Shown: piece by piece, positions 54,901 to 63,879 of the stretch
Position numbering within the stretch: position 1 is the first letter of the stretch
How the letters are laid out: each line of letters opens with the position of its first letter
DNA from: Ixodes scapularis
Lineage: Eukaryota; Arthropoda; Arachnida; Ixodida; Ixodidae
Reading direction: 5' to 3'
Length of the DNA: 64,000 nt
Assembly: GCF_016920785.2 (NCBI RefSeq)
Contig: NW_024609880.1
Location: 30,155,152-30,219,151 of the forward strand
Notes under the pieces: generated by a model
The model's input: only the letters and a program-made list of their open reading frames with translations
What the model was told of the DNA's origin: nothing
Database searches by the model: none
Program-made: the position numbers and the translations under genes

Positions 54901-55962
54901 AAGGTACCCTTGTTGTCGTGGGGTTGGCCTAAGCGTAGATGGGAGAGAGTGCATATAGACTATGCGTATCGCGATCAGCAATGGTTTCTTGTGCTGGTGG
55001 ACGCCCATTCTAAATGGATTGAAGTGTTTGTGATGAACAGTACTAGTAGTGAGAAGACCGTGGAAAAACTGCGCAGTGTGTTTGCGGCATACGGGCTACC
55101 GGAAGAGGTAGTGACCGATAATGGGCCTCAATTCACATCAGCAGATTTCGAACTCTTTTTGAGTAAGAATGGCGTCCTACACAGCAAGTCTCCGCCCTAC
55201 CATCCCGCCTCCAATGGCAGCGCGGAACGCTGCGTACAAACCGTGAAAAAGGCTTTGTTTAAACAAGTGCTGGACGAGCAGAGAAGCGGCCATGCGAAGT
55301 CTCTGCAACATCGCGTCGATCAGTTCCTATTTAGTTACAGGAACACACCCACCGGGACAACCGATGAAACTCCGGCCCAGCTGTTCCTGTCCTGGAGGCC
55401 CAGAACAAGACTGAGTCTGCTGCACCCCGACATAGAGCAACGAATGAAAAAGAGACTCGAGCGAACCAAAGAATACGCAGACCAGCACCGGGGGCCCTGG
55501 AGAGAGTTCACTGAGGGTGACCAAGTTATAATAAAAGGCTTACGGGCCGGAGATTCCAAATGGCTGACGGGCACAATAAGCAAGCGTGTGAGCCCAGCTA
55601 CGTATCTGGTTTGGGTTGGGGGGGAAGAGCGGTACATTCATGCTGACAACCTGCGGCCAAGATCATTTCAGGCTGACCTGAGGACACCTAACCGACTGGA
55701 GCAGTTTTCGGACATCGAGACCGATACGGCTACAACTGACAATGAATCACCTGACGACCATGACCCGGCACAAGCAGAGAACGGAGCCGCGACACCACGG
55801 GCACCTGACCCAGGCCGCAGCATGCCCAGTGCTGTGACTGTTGGTCCCAATGCCCCACCATCGGACAACCGGGCCTCCAGACTGGAAGCTCCGCCGGCTT
55901 CTCCACTCTTGCCTCGGCGCAGCACACGGCCAAGCCGACCCCCAGAGCGCTACAAGCCGTAG
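51943..55962 (+). CDS. Gag-Pol polyprotein of mag-type Ty3/gypsy element
   Basis: 1339 residues from the first in-frame ATG (51943). An upstream in-frame TTG at 51925 is ignored. The capsid region is followed by two zinc knuckles at residues 217-249 (CFRCGAPHHESSC and CRACRRVGHLARAC). Protease has D-T-G at 299-301. RT has Y-L-D-D at 579-582. RNase H has D728, E769 and D794. Integrase has an HEGHPG...C975-x2-C978 zinc module and the D,D-35-E triad D1006, D1059 (TDNGPQF) and E1095. A GPY/F-like basic module (GDQVIIKGLRAGDSKW, about 1190-1240) and a Pro-rich tail ending PPERYKP follow. No stop or frameshift interrupts it and all catalytic residues are present. Gag and Pol share one frame, as in the mag group. 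It makes the particle and copies and integrates the element. Confidence 0.95.
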   Translation: MASCGGRFEQFIEDGEEDFESYVERMEHYLRATKVSDDLKVSVFVTAIGKQAYRTLKTLLTPVKPEQKDYAHLVAVLREHYAPKPMVIAERFRFNRRAQLEKETVATYTVELKRLAATCEFGQFLDEALRDRFVAGLKDQAAQAELLKKKTLTFSAACDIARSIELARAETKIFQPAASEQLEVNAVQRLGPNRNVGAATRKATMEVNTERPEASGCFRCGAPHHESSCPFRKYKCRACRRVGHLARACKATSRLVQAVDDSSGEEKVWLYNIGSCSARKGGYTTEVRVAGTMVTMQVDTGASVSIVPEEVYKQYWPGLSLSNCRLKLKTYGGVPLEVLGKLIVPVEHNGQTMTLSLVVVRTPQKCETVLMGRDWLEALRLDWMSVYGVSLDQVAGLVHRFSEVFEPELGLIAGSQVKLVLKDDTTPVFCKHRTVPFALRESVEQELHALVKTGVLVPVQQSEWATPLVVVPKPNNKVRLCGDYKVTLNPNLRTDHYPLPVMEDVFATLHGCKYFTVLDLSTAYQQLQLHPDSQSLVTVNTHMGLFKYTRLPYGITSAPSIFQAVMDEILKGLDRVSCYLDDVLIAGETSEECYRKVESVLTRFKERGIKVKKEKCKFLQTSGAYLGHVIDKHGIRPSEENLRAIKEAPKPQNKQELRAYLGLLNFYGKFVPNMSAELKPLHQLLSDSTSWDWTVVEEKVFQETKRWLTHERVLTYYDPEKDLGLVCDASAYGVGAILFHKVGTEERPIAFASRTLCKAEQGYAHIEKEALAVVFGLKKFHKFLFGRKFCIYSDHQPLVGILGHGKPIPAMSAARVQRWALLLAAYNYVWVYRKSSDIGNADALSRLPLPNKDESECVQFFSALDEAPLSAKEIRRETRRDQLLSKVLFYTQNGWPSKVTDDLLAPYYVRRNELSVDQDCVTWGNRVVVPLSLRSSVLTMLHEGHPGMTRMKMLSRCHVWWPRLTQDVEQTVKQCVTCQLSQNAAPKVPLLSWGWPKRRWERVHIDYAYRDQQWFLVLVDAHSKWIEVFVMNSTSSEKTVEKLRSVFAAYGLPEEVVTDNGPQFTSADFELFLSKNGVLHSKSPPYHPASNGSAERCVQTVKKALFKQVLDEQRSGHAKSLQHRVDQFLFSYRNTPTGTTDETPAQLFLSWRPRTRLSLLHPDIEQRMKKRLERTKEYADQHRGPWREFTEGDQVIIKGLRAGDSKWLTGTISKRVSPATYLVWVGGEERYIHADNLRPRSFQADLRTPNRLEQFSDIETDTATTDNESPDDHDPAQAENGAATPRAPDPGRSMPSAVTVGPNAPPSDNRASRLEAPPASPLLPRRSTRPSRPPERYKP

Positions 55963-55978
55963 ACTCCACAAACTTTCT

Positions 55979-55991
55979 AAAGGGGAAGGAA
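55979..55991 (+). promoter_or_regulatory. Polypurine tract
   Basis: AAAGGGGAAGGAA abuts the 3' LTR and primes plus-strand synthesis. Confidence 0.85.
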
Positions 55992-56182
55992 TGTTGTGTC
56001 ATCATGTCCGAATCTAATGTCATGTGTCGGTTAACTGTGACGTCACTCTTTAACCTATAGATAGCGCGGCTGCTATCAGTATAAAAGCAGCCATGAATGT
56101 GCCTACGGGGTTGTTGTATTCTTGGCATCATCGAATAAACATGCAAGCTGCAGAACTGAGTACTTCCCTTGAGGCTAAAACA
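55992..56182 (+). repeat. 3' LTR (191 bp)
   Basis: It matches the 5' LTR base for base in my reading, including the CRE (56037-56046), TATA box and AATAAA. Confidence 0.95.
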
Positions 56183-56187
56183 GTTAC
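56183..56187. repeat. Target-site duplication GTTAC (right)
   Basis: Partner of 51661-51665. Confidence 0.92.
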
Positions 56188-56189
56188 TC

Positions 56190-56411
56190 AAGCCGTTTTT
56201 GAGCGGTGATGCTGTTCAGGGGCACGCATGTTCGTGTCGGGTTTGATTTGCATGTGCATGCAGTTTCTTTCATGAACGCGCCTAAGGAATGAACAATCAA
56301 TTTGGCGCAATCTTTTGTGTCCGACATTTGTCGACGTAACAAGAAAGCCTCGCCAGACTGCTTGTTGAATATATGGCTAGCGTTTAGTGCGAGCTCTTGC
56401 AACGTAGACAT
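56190..56411 (-). other. Unrecognised protein-like open frame beside the gypsy element
   Basis: On the minus strand a frame of about 75 codons (MSTLQELALNASHIFNKQSG, LLRRQMSDTKDCAKLIVHSL, TACTCKSNPTRTC) has protein-like composition. It ends right at the gypsy insertion. It could be an exon or a decayed transposase segment; no family recognised. Confidence 0.25.
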
Positions 56412-56726
56412 TTCAATGGTTTCCTGACAAACATGCTGAGCAACATTTGGCTTTGAGAAAAATCAGATCACGTTGTTTCTACTTTGTGTTGCATTGCTCG
56501 TTGCGCAAGGGTTGTGCGGGAAAGTAGATGCACGGGCTCTTTTTAGAGTGTGACATCTTCAGAAGAGCAGGGTATGACGAGTCTCGGAAATCTCATTATC
56601 GTCCCGCAGCCAATAATATCTCCGCATCAGCCAATAGGAATGCCGAAGAACGAATCACGAAGCAAGAAGCGTGAACAAGCTACACCACGCCCTTCGTTTC
56701 TTATTAATATGTCTGTTATTATAAAA

Positions 56727-57035
56727 CACTCTAAGAAATGCCTGCTCGTCTGCTTACCCTCAAATCAATCGAAGAGCCAATCTCTGTGATTACGAAAACA
56801 GCTCAGCGAATGATGAGGCAGAACATCTGTTTATACCTCAAAATTAAGTCTGCGCTGTGGCATTACGCAATGGAAGGATGACGCTTTGCATTGCGTAATG
56901 CCATAGGGCCGACTTCATTTTAAGGTCTAAACGGATGTTCCGCCTCATCATCAGCTGAGCTGATTTTTTGGATCACAGAGATTGGCTCCTTGAGTGTTTT
57001 GAGGGTAAGCCGACACGCAGGCGTTTCTTAGAGTG
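56727..57035. mobile_element. Foldback element (~145-bp arms)
   Basis: From CACTCTAAGAAATGCCTGC inward to TGGCATTACGCAATG, the left arm matches the reverse complement of 56888-57035 (CATTGCGTAATGCCA outward to GTTTCTTAGAGTG). Arm identity is about 85% with a few indels, and the loop is about 14 bp. No coding capacity. Confidence 0.8.
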
Positions 57036-57039
57036 AAGA

Positions 57040-58310
57040 ACCCGAAAGAATCATTCACACAGGTGTGGAAGCGTTGCGAAATTTAAAGACATTCACAACA
57101 AATGTAGAAGCATTTTGCCTCATTACGAAATAAATCGAATTCGGGTAGATGAAAGGAATGAGAGATTACGCTGTGATTCTCTGATTACGTGCAATATTAA
57201 TTAAATAAGCCAGAAAATATGATTTATATTTTTATCGGCATGAGTGGCATGAAATATCGCTTCGAGCACAAACACATCCTGCTGTCTAAACATACCGTAA
57301 TGCAGTTTCGTTCGCGTAATAGCGTGTTTAGGAGAAAGACAAGCTGTCGTGCCCAATAACTTTGCTTTCGATCATAGTAAAATATTTTAATTTCTTGCGT
57401 GTTTATTACAAGTTTTCACGCATAGTTAAACCGGTGAATCATCATGGTATAAAAGTAACCATTAGATCTTCCACCCTTCTCAAAACTTTTAAAGTTTGTT
57501 CACACTTTTTGCAATTTTAAAGCAAAATACGGCGAATATTTTGCGTCCTCCCAATTCTTTACAGTCCGTTAATCATATACTGATGAAAGCATATAGTATA
57601 CTGAGCTCCAGCTGACTTTTCGGCACATGTTCGGCTTTTTCGACTGCTCAACAAGATCCTGTTTCTAGCTCCAGGAGCATTACACATTAAAACTACTTAT
57701 ACACATTTGGTTCGTTTTTAACGCGTATCCGGGAGTAAACGCTCTATGATGTCCCGTGGTCGTAAAACAGGAATCGTATGCATGAATACGACCCAATAAG
57801 GATATAGTACATATAGTAAGGCGCTTGATGAAGGTTAGGAAAGATTTTGTTATTTTTCTGATTTTTATATTTCGAAGTATTTCTCTTTTGAATAAAGCAC
57901 GTCGCAGCAAAACCTGCAGCTTTTTAAATCTTATATTATTGTTCTTGCTAAACATAAAACTCTAATCGCCCACACTCATCTCTAAAAGCCCGTGCTGTTT
58001 GAAAACGACTCTTTTGGGGTTTACATATAATTTATTTGTCAGAGCGTACAAGTAAAATGTATGCAAGATATATACTTCAAAACACCTTTAATATATTGGT
58101 TTAAACTTCAAAACTGCTGTAATATGTAAGGACAGATGTTGCTTCCTGTGTACTTTTTCCGCAGTTTTGGTTTGGGTTTCGTATAATGTCAAATATATTA
58201 TAGGCGTCGGTCCGGTCAAGTCAATTGACACAAAATTGCGGTCTTCATTGAGTTTAGACGGTTACTCATTCGGGTTGAGTCCATCGAATAAAATACCAAA
58301 TGGCTCCTTG
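57040..58310. other. Intergenic, no gene seen
   Basis: AT-rich DNA with nothing supportable. Confidence 0.45.
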
Positions 58311-58318
58311 ATATAGAT

Positions 58319-58675
58319 CAGGGGTGGCCAAGCTGCGGCTCGCGAGCCACATGCGGCTCTTCGCGTGTTAAAGTGCGGCTCGCGGCTCCTCCCCTCCTCT
58401 CCCCCCCACACTCGCCCCCGCCTTCCTCCCGGTCACACGAGCAGGTCCCCAAAAAGATAAATGGAACACGTTTTAAATTGAAAGAGAGGTTACGATTTGG
58501 TAGTCGTGTGATGCTGCTACTTTACGTACAGTTGGACTGCTCTTGACTCGGATAGATTGAAATTAATTTGAGTTTCGTTTATTGCACAAAACTTTGATCC
58601 CCCCCACCGGCGGCTCTTGGAAGTTTCGTGCTTTTTGTTTCCGGGCCTTAGGCCGGATCGGCCTGGCCACCCCTG
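58319..58675. mobile_element. hAT-like MITE (357 bp)
   Basis: The ends CAGGGGTGGCCAAG and CTGGCCACCCCTG form TIRs. The flanks ATATAGAT (58311-58318) and GTATAGAT (58676-58683) agree in 7 of 8 bases, the 8-bp duplication expected of hAT elements. The body, with its GCGGCTCGCGAGCCACATGC block, resembles hAT repeats I know from many animals. No transposase. Confidence 0.85.
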
Positions 58676-58679
58676 GTAT

Positions 58680-58990
58680 AGATTTATATCGTAGATGTGG
58701 TCAACAGGGAAAATGTTGATACATTAACGTCGTTCGAATAAGAAAAGTAAGTAATAAATACACAAAAAGAAGGGGGTGTTCATGCATGCTCTAATATCTT
58801 TCCATTTTAAACAAAGTAGAGTCCGTAATGCGTTGGTAAATTTGAAGTCGCCATTAATAGCATACCTTTGTAAAATATCCCTAAAAATATTCCACATTTC
58901 CTCGTTTGTAAATTAAACATCCTCCATGTTTTTAATATTTTTCAAGATATACTGCGGCTCACAAATAGGTCATAGTAAGTGGGGACAATC
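58680..58990. other. Spacer, no feature seen
   Basis: AT-rich DNA between two MITEs. Confidence 0.5.
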
Positions 58991-58992
58991 CA

Positions 58993-59509
58993 CCCAGGTA
59001 GCACAGTTCTTTGGGCCTAACTTTGTTTTTTGTCTTGACATTCAGGGCTAAAGAGCACGAAGAAGCCTCGACCGAGCCAAACTTAACCTTCCTTGGCCAG
59101 GTTTTGGGTATCTTGGCCCCAGTTCTCCAAACAAGTGGCAAAGTAGACTTCATTGCTGGTAGTTTTGGGTGTCATTTGGCATATGTGGCCATAAATCTCT
59201 AATCAAATGCCAGAGTTAGGCTCCACTTTCGATTTTTCGGTTTTTATGTGCCGAATTTGGGCCTAAATCACCAAACTAATTCCATATTTAGGCTTCAATG
59301 CGGAACCTCCGGTTCATACGTGGCGCCTTTTTCGAAGGTCCGACACTTTGGCAATTATTTCTCGACACAAAGAAAAGTCATAGAAATAAATGCCAAAGAA
59401 AAGTACTTTGGCACTAATGCTTTATAGCAAAGGCCGTATTAGTCACAAGTTAGGCCCCAAGTATGAACAAAGTTGTGCCAATTTAGGCGTTTCTCTGACG
59501 GATGCCATA
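58993..59509. mobile_element. 517-521-bp MITE family, copy 3 (right end decayed)
   Basis: The left end CCCAGGTAGCACAGTTCTTT is shared exactly with copy 2. Body blocks such as AAATGCCAGAGTTAGGCTC and GGGCCTAAATCACCAAAC also match. The right end lines up with copy 2 up to TTTCTCTGACGG, but the terminal CTACCTGGG is lost. Confidence 0.65.
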
Positions 59510-59875
59510 TAATTCTTAGGAGCGTCATCTCGCGACCAAAGTAATTTCGTCAACAAAGTCGCGAAGCAAGAGAAGGATCCCGATTTCCTCTGATAGCGAG
59601 CTTCTTTTACTAATTACCGAAATCAAGGGAGAATACTGCAAAATGTGAGGCTTAAGTTTCTGTCGTTTTATTGCTGTGATATGATTTATTTTAGAAGCTT
59701 TGGTTGACCGATTTTGATAAATATTTTAATGCTCACATTGAAAACACAATTCCAAAAGAACATGCCTTAGCCTATTCCTTCCTATTTTGTCTTTAACGGT
59801 TGAAAATTATGCCCTTAAAGCGAACAAGGTAAGAAAGAGATAAATTTAAAATATTGCATATGAATCCTGCACCAA
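59510..59875. other. Spacer, no feature seen
   Basis: AT-rich DNA; nothing supportable. Confidence 0.45.
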
Positions 59876-59879
59876 GTTC

Positions 59880-60043
59880 TTGAAGGCTGTCTACTTTGTC
59901 AATTTCTACATCTGTATGTGGATGTCACTTGCTTCGACGGAGGCTTCGAGTCGTTCAGTGAAATTGGTCCACGATTCAACACCTTGGTCGAAAGCGGTAA
60001 GAGTTCCAAATGTCAACAACGGCGGTTGCGGCTGTTGCGACAT
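59880..60043 (-). pseudogene. Truncated gypsy gag N-terminus
   Basis: From ATG at 60043 leftward: MSQQPQPPLLTFGTLTAFD then WTNFTERLEA. The pattern of a Pro-rich start, an F-D turn, then W-x-x-F/Y-x-E-R is typical of gypsy gag N-termini. The frame is lost near 59880. It lies downstream of pol remnants on the same strand, so it belongs to a second element or a rearranged copy. Confidence 0.55.
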
Positions 60044-60401
60044 AGTGATTGAGACGGCGCTAATGGCGCTGGTTGAGTTAACAATAACATCCACCGCAAA
60101 TGCAGCCCTCATTACCTTCTTGTCCCAGTTGGCGTTAGTGGCGTTATAACATCTTCGTAGAACAGCTACTAATAGGCCGTTGCTGTGTTCGACAAGTCTG
60201 TTGCTTGCGGCACGGGTAGGGCCTTCAAACTGCGGAACTCTTGCAACTCAAACTAATTGCCGTGATTTGTTGGGCAATTGCCGGCTGTTCCATATCGATA
60301 GAAGACTTTGTACAAGTGCATGACCACTTCTTATGTCGACATTGACGATACCGCTTGCGGGGTGATGAATTGAATTGCAAAATTGATGATAATCAAGATG
60401 T

Positions 60402-60446
60402 ACCAAGCAATGATGCTGAACACACCGTTCAGCATCATTGCTTGGT
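60402..60446. repeat. Perfect 20-bp-arm hairpin
   Basis: ACCAAGCAATGATGCTGAAC, loop ACACC, then the exact reverse complement. Partial pairing continues outside. Confidence 0.9.
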
Positions 60447-60479
60447 TGTTGATATCATGCCCATTCCCCCAACTGATTT

Positions 60480-62150
60480 TTATGTGACTCTACTGTTTCT
60501 TTGACCTACTGAGCATGCTTTGATGTATCTAGATACTGCAGCACTCATTCCAGGCCACCATAGCAATCTTGTACGTTTCTGAGCGTTTGTGTGAAGTCCA
60601 TGTGACCATTACTATTGCTAGTCAGTTCAAGCACTCCTTGACTCAAGACAGCGGAACAGCTTTGGCATGGCAGGTAGGCGAAACTCGCTTGTAGAGGACA
60701 TTTTCGACTATCAGAAAGTCTTTACGAAGGGCGGATTCAAACTGCAAGTGCAAGACGAGGAGAAAGCAAGCAAGAAGGCAAGCGAAGTATAAAGTATGCG
60801 AAATCGCTGCTTGGTTTATTGTGTTACAATGTCCACAGAAAGTCTCCAAGGGCCAGAAGGATTGACGGTTACCTTTTTCTTTAGTACTTCAGGTGTCTAG
60901 TTCAAGAAATCGGCGGTCTTCGGTACTGTAGTGAAATGGCTGCCAGCCATAAGGCTGAGCATCTGGAATGAAGCCAGTGTTGTATTCCGCACCAATATAA
61001 AGTCCGATATCATGTTCACTTGTGGTAAAAAGCTGACAATGTTTGTAAAACGGTTCTTAATGGGGGAGTGTTTGGGTGGAGACAACTGTAACACAATGTC
61101 TGGATGGCGAAGTAAGTAGGGAGGTATATTCGGCATCGGCCAGAGCGATGACGTTGACAAAGACTGTGGTGTTAATCAGTAGATTTATCACCTAAAGGCT
61201 GGCTCTCGAGGCACTCGAGGGCAGTCCAGGCAGGCTGGTACTCAGCGGGCAGGGCTACTGTGTGAAGATTGTGACTGTTCTCTGGGGCATGCGCATTCTT
61301 CTCTTCTTTATCGTCGGGAGGCTCGCAGTACATTACATTTCCCGGTACCTGTCCTGTGGGTTTGTCGTAATGGAGCAGTTGCATTTCAAATTGCTGTGGT
61401 CGTGGACTGAGCTCATCAAGTCACTTTGTTGTCATGAAAGGTACCAGTGATTTGTGGTCCATCTCGATCTGAAACTGCAGTTCTAGAATGTATATCCGGA
61501 AATGATCACATTCCCGTGTGATCACGAGTGCTTCTTTCTTGATTTGCACGTAGCGTTACTCTGCTTCATGCAAAGAGCGCGATGGATAGGCAATGGGCTG
61601 CCCCTTGTAGTAAGACTGCACCGAGTCTGTAAGAAAATGCATCCGCTGAAACTGTGAGAGGCTTCTGTGAATTGTAGTGCATTAGAACTGGAGCTTTGGC
61701 TAGAGCTTCGTTGACTGTTTCAAAATTCTGCTACTGGTCGGGTTGGGACGCAGAGAAGGTCACGCATTAGCTTCGTTGTGTGTGCCAGATTGGTGAAAAC
61801 TTGGCAAGGTGGGTTGCCATCCCTAGGAAGGATCTCACTTCTCTCACGTCTCATGGTAGGGTAATCTGTGTAGTCTCATCCACTTTTTCTGGATCAGGCT
61901 TCACACCTTTGCCAGAAACGATGTGTCCTAAGAACTTGACAGTTTCTTGCCGGAACGCGCACTTGTCAATGTTGAGTGTTGCGCCGGCTTTTATGAGTCT
62001 CTGGAAGGCTTTGGCCAGATTTATTCGTCAGCAGTCGGCACCAGTACCCCTTCTCTAACGAGATGCATGCTGAGCTTGCTGTGGTCCATGCCAATGCAAG
62101 CGCAGGAGTGCCAGGCAGAGTTTCCATTGTTAGGGTTGCCTAACGGCGGT
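60480..62150 (-). pseudogene. Decayed gypsy pol (RT thumb to integrase start)
   Basis: Minus strand, many stops and frameshifts. About 62000-61900: TLNIDKCAFRQETVKFLGH-like. About 61850: FLGMATHLAKFSP-like. About 61620: an RNase-H-like SADAFSYRLGAVL with the first Asp. About 61400-61330: FEMQLLHYDKPTGQVPG, the end of RNase H. A spacer follows, then at about 60720-60650 FLIVENVLYKRV, the integrase zinc-module entry. The order is that of Ty3/gypsy pol. No LTRs found. Old and dead. Confidence 0.6.
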
Positions 62151-62159
62151 GGTGATGAT

Positions 62160-62410
62160 TATGATAGTCTCGACAGATCACCAGTGGTGTAGCCAGGTGT
62201 GCCTCAGAGAAATACGACGACCCGCGCATTTCTCTCAGGCACTGCGCCTTGGGTGCAATGTAATCTTTGCCAACTCGATATTTTGTGCAAGAAGGAGGAG
62301 GAGCAGGAGGAGAAGGAGGAGCAGGGGGGAGGGAGAGAGGGAGGGAGGGAGCGGCGCTGATGTAAGCTGAGGCCCCCCCATCCCCCCCCCCCCCCCCCCG
62401 GCTATGCCCC
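62160..62410. repeat. Low-complexity insert: GA-rich tract and C run
   Basis: GGAGGAGGAGCAGGAGGAGA-type repeats (62289-62350) and 18 C (62382-62399) lie between two pol fragments. The flanks GTGTAGCCAGG and GGCTATGCCCC hint at a separate small insertion. Confidence 0.5.
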
Positions 62411-62469
62411 TGTAAATGGCGACACATGTGGTTGAGCAGATGAGCTTCTTGAGAGCTTGTAGCAACTGC

Positions 62470-62990
62470 TCTTATGGGCCCCAAGTCAATATGTAACTCT
62501 TGCAGTGCAGTTTATGCAGGGGCGTTGTAGCTGCAAGTTTGGGCGGAAAGCAAGCGAGGTGGTGGTTGGCCATACTAAGGGTGCAGCGCACACCTGATAC
62601 ATTCTTCAGGGCTTCAAGATACTGGATCACTTGCAGCTTCTTTGAGTCAGGTTTGACCCCGTGCTTGTCAATGACATGTTTGTGGAATGCAAGCTTCTTG
62701 ACACCAAACACATTTTTTATGACTGAGCGTAGCGCCGGCTGCCTTCAAACACTCCAGCGTATTTTGCAAATCCTGATTGCTTCTTCAGTGTTCTTTCGAA
62801 AAAATGCACATAGTCCATCACGTTGACAATGCCGGAAGTTCTGCTTGCATTTGCTTCTGAAAGTGTTTGGGAGATGATGTGATGCCAAAAGGTCAGCGCC
62901 CTCAAACATGCAGGCCCTGGGAATGCGGCGTCGCTCAAGCCTCACACAAATGCAGGCATTCACTCCCCGTCTTAAGCGCCACACTGCAAT
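62470..62990 (-). pseudogene. Second decayed gypsy RT fragment
   Basis: Minus strand: an FGVTSSPNTF-like block (about 62880), an eroded palm region, then FGVKKLAFHKHVIDKHGVKP and a connection ending ILTWGP near 62480. The FLGHVI...HG-equivalent region duplicates the one at about 61900, so this is a separate element from the neighbouring fragment. Confidence 0.55.
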
Positions 62991-62994
62991 GGTT

Positions 62995-63595
62995 TCAAGT
63001 CATCTGTTCTTTATTCCTCAGACATATTCAGCATCATGGTGGTTGCCCATAATTACTTCATTATTGTTTCAAAACAAAACCTTAATTTATTGATCACCTA
63101 ATTTCGCAAATTATTTCTTATTCCTTCTACACTGCATATTTGTAGTCTTGATCTTGGTTTCCAGTTGTTTCTCATGTTTAGCACTCACTGGACAATATCT
63201 TTTACCTGCTGAACAGCCAGTGAATATTTGATACAATTCCTATCCTAGGGTGCTGTTATCTAAATTCACTGGCAAGCAAAAAGTGTTCTGTTCAGCTTTT
63301 CTAAAGAATTGTTAAACTGGACTCTTTCACGAGCTAGTTGATCAACAAGGCCACCGACTGTGAGCTTCTACTATATAAAAAAAGGCAAACATGTTCACAG
63401 GGTAGCATCCGTGCTGGATTTTCTTATCAAACATAGGATTACAGTGCTCGTATGAAACTTTCAAAGTTAAAGATATCGCCGTAAGACCAGCGAGTTTACA
63501 AGAGGCTTGGAGCACAACGTCCCTTCTCCACAGTATCGCAGGTCTGTCGTTGATCTACTCAGCTGCTTACAAGAAGCCCCACCGTTGGCCTTTTC
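62995..63595. other. Intergenic, no gene seen
   Basis: Nothing supportable; may be intron of a leftward gene starting at 63877. Confidence 0.4.
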
Positions 63596-63598
63596 TTT

Positions 63599-63877
63599 TT
63601 ACCCTGTACATTGTTTCTTTGCCGCCGCCTTGGCCTGTGACCCTTTGTGAACCCCCCAGGATGTCGAAGAGCAAATTTGTTTGCTCTTCGACATGTTCAT
63701 GAGACGCCAAGCGTCTGGGTCCGGACTCGGATCGGGCAGAGCAGGCACGTCCTCTTCGTCGACGGACCGCTTGGGACGTCTTGCAGGCGTGCGAGCGTAA
63801 GGAGATAATCCTAAGGACTCGCTGTGCACGAGCATCTCGCGCTCCAGGTCGCTCAAACCGTCCCTCCACGTCGCCAT
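63599..63877 (-). CDS. Possible first exon of an unknown gene
   Basis: On the minus strand TTCAACATGGCGACG gives a good start context at 63877. The frame MATWRDGLSDLEREMLVHSE continues with SPYARTPARRPKRSVDEEDV and an Asp/Pro-rich stretch, acidic and hydrophilic, and stays open for 92 codons to a stop at 63599. The upstream DNA is CpG-rich with an AACATGGCG start and a TGACGTCA at 63982-63989, which fits a housekeeping-type promoter. The real exon may end earlier at a splice site I cannot fix. No family recognised. A 15-bp-arm palindrome (63661-63694) lies inside the frame, which is unusual for coding sequence. Confidence 0.4.
   Translation of the reverse strand: MATWRDGLSDLEREMLVHSESLGLSPYARTPARRPKRSVDEEDVPALPDPSPDPDAWRLMNMSKSKQICSSTSWGVHKGSQAKAAAKKQCTG
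63661..63694. repeat. 15-bp-arm palindrome
   Basis: ATGTCGAAGAGCAAA, loop TTTG, exact reverse complement. It lies in the putative exon. Confidence 0.85.
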
Positions 63878-63879
63878 GT

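Larger units (their letters stand above)
51666..56182 (+). mobile_element. Complete mag-type Ty3/gypsy retrotransposon
   Basis: Two 191-bp LTRs (51666-51856, 55992-56182) that I read as identical, perfect 5-bp target duplications GTTAC, a serine-tRNA primer site one base inside the 5' LTR, a purine tract AAAGGGGAAGGAA before the 3' LTR, and one uninterrupted Gag-Pol frame with all catalytic motifs. LTR identity means insertion was very recent. The serine primer and double zinc knuckle are hallmarks of the mag group. It may be able to transpose, and its insertion may be polymorphic in the species. Confidence 0.96.

Noticed and set aside
52182..55925. Minus-strand frames opposite the intact Gag-Pol
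   Set aside because: Antisense shadows of the coding sequence.
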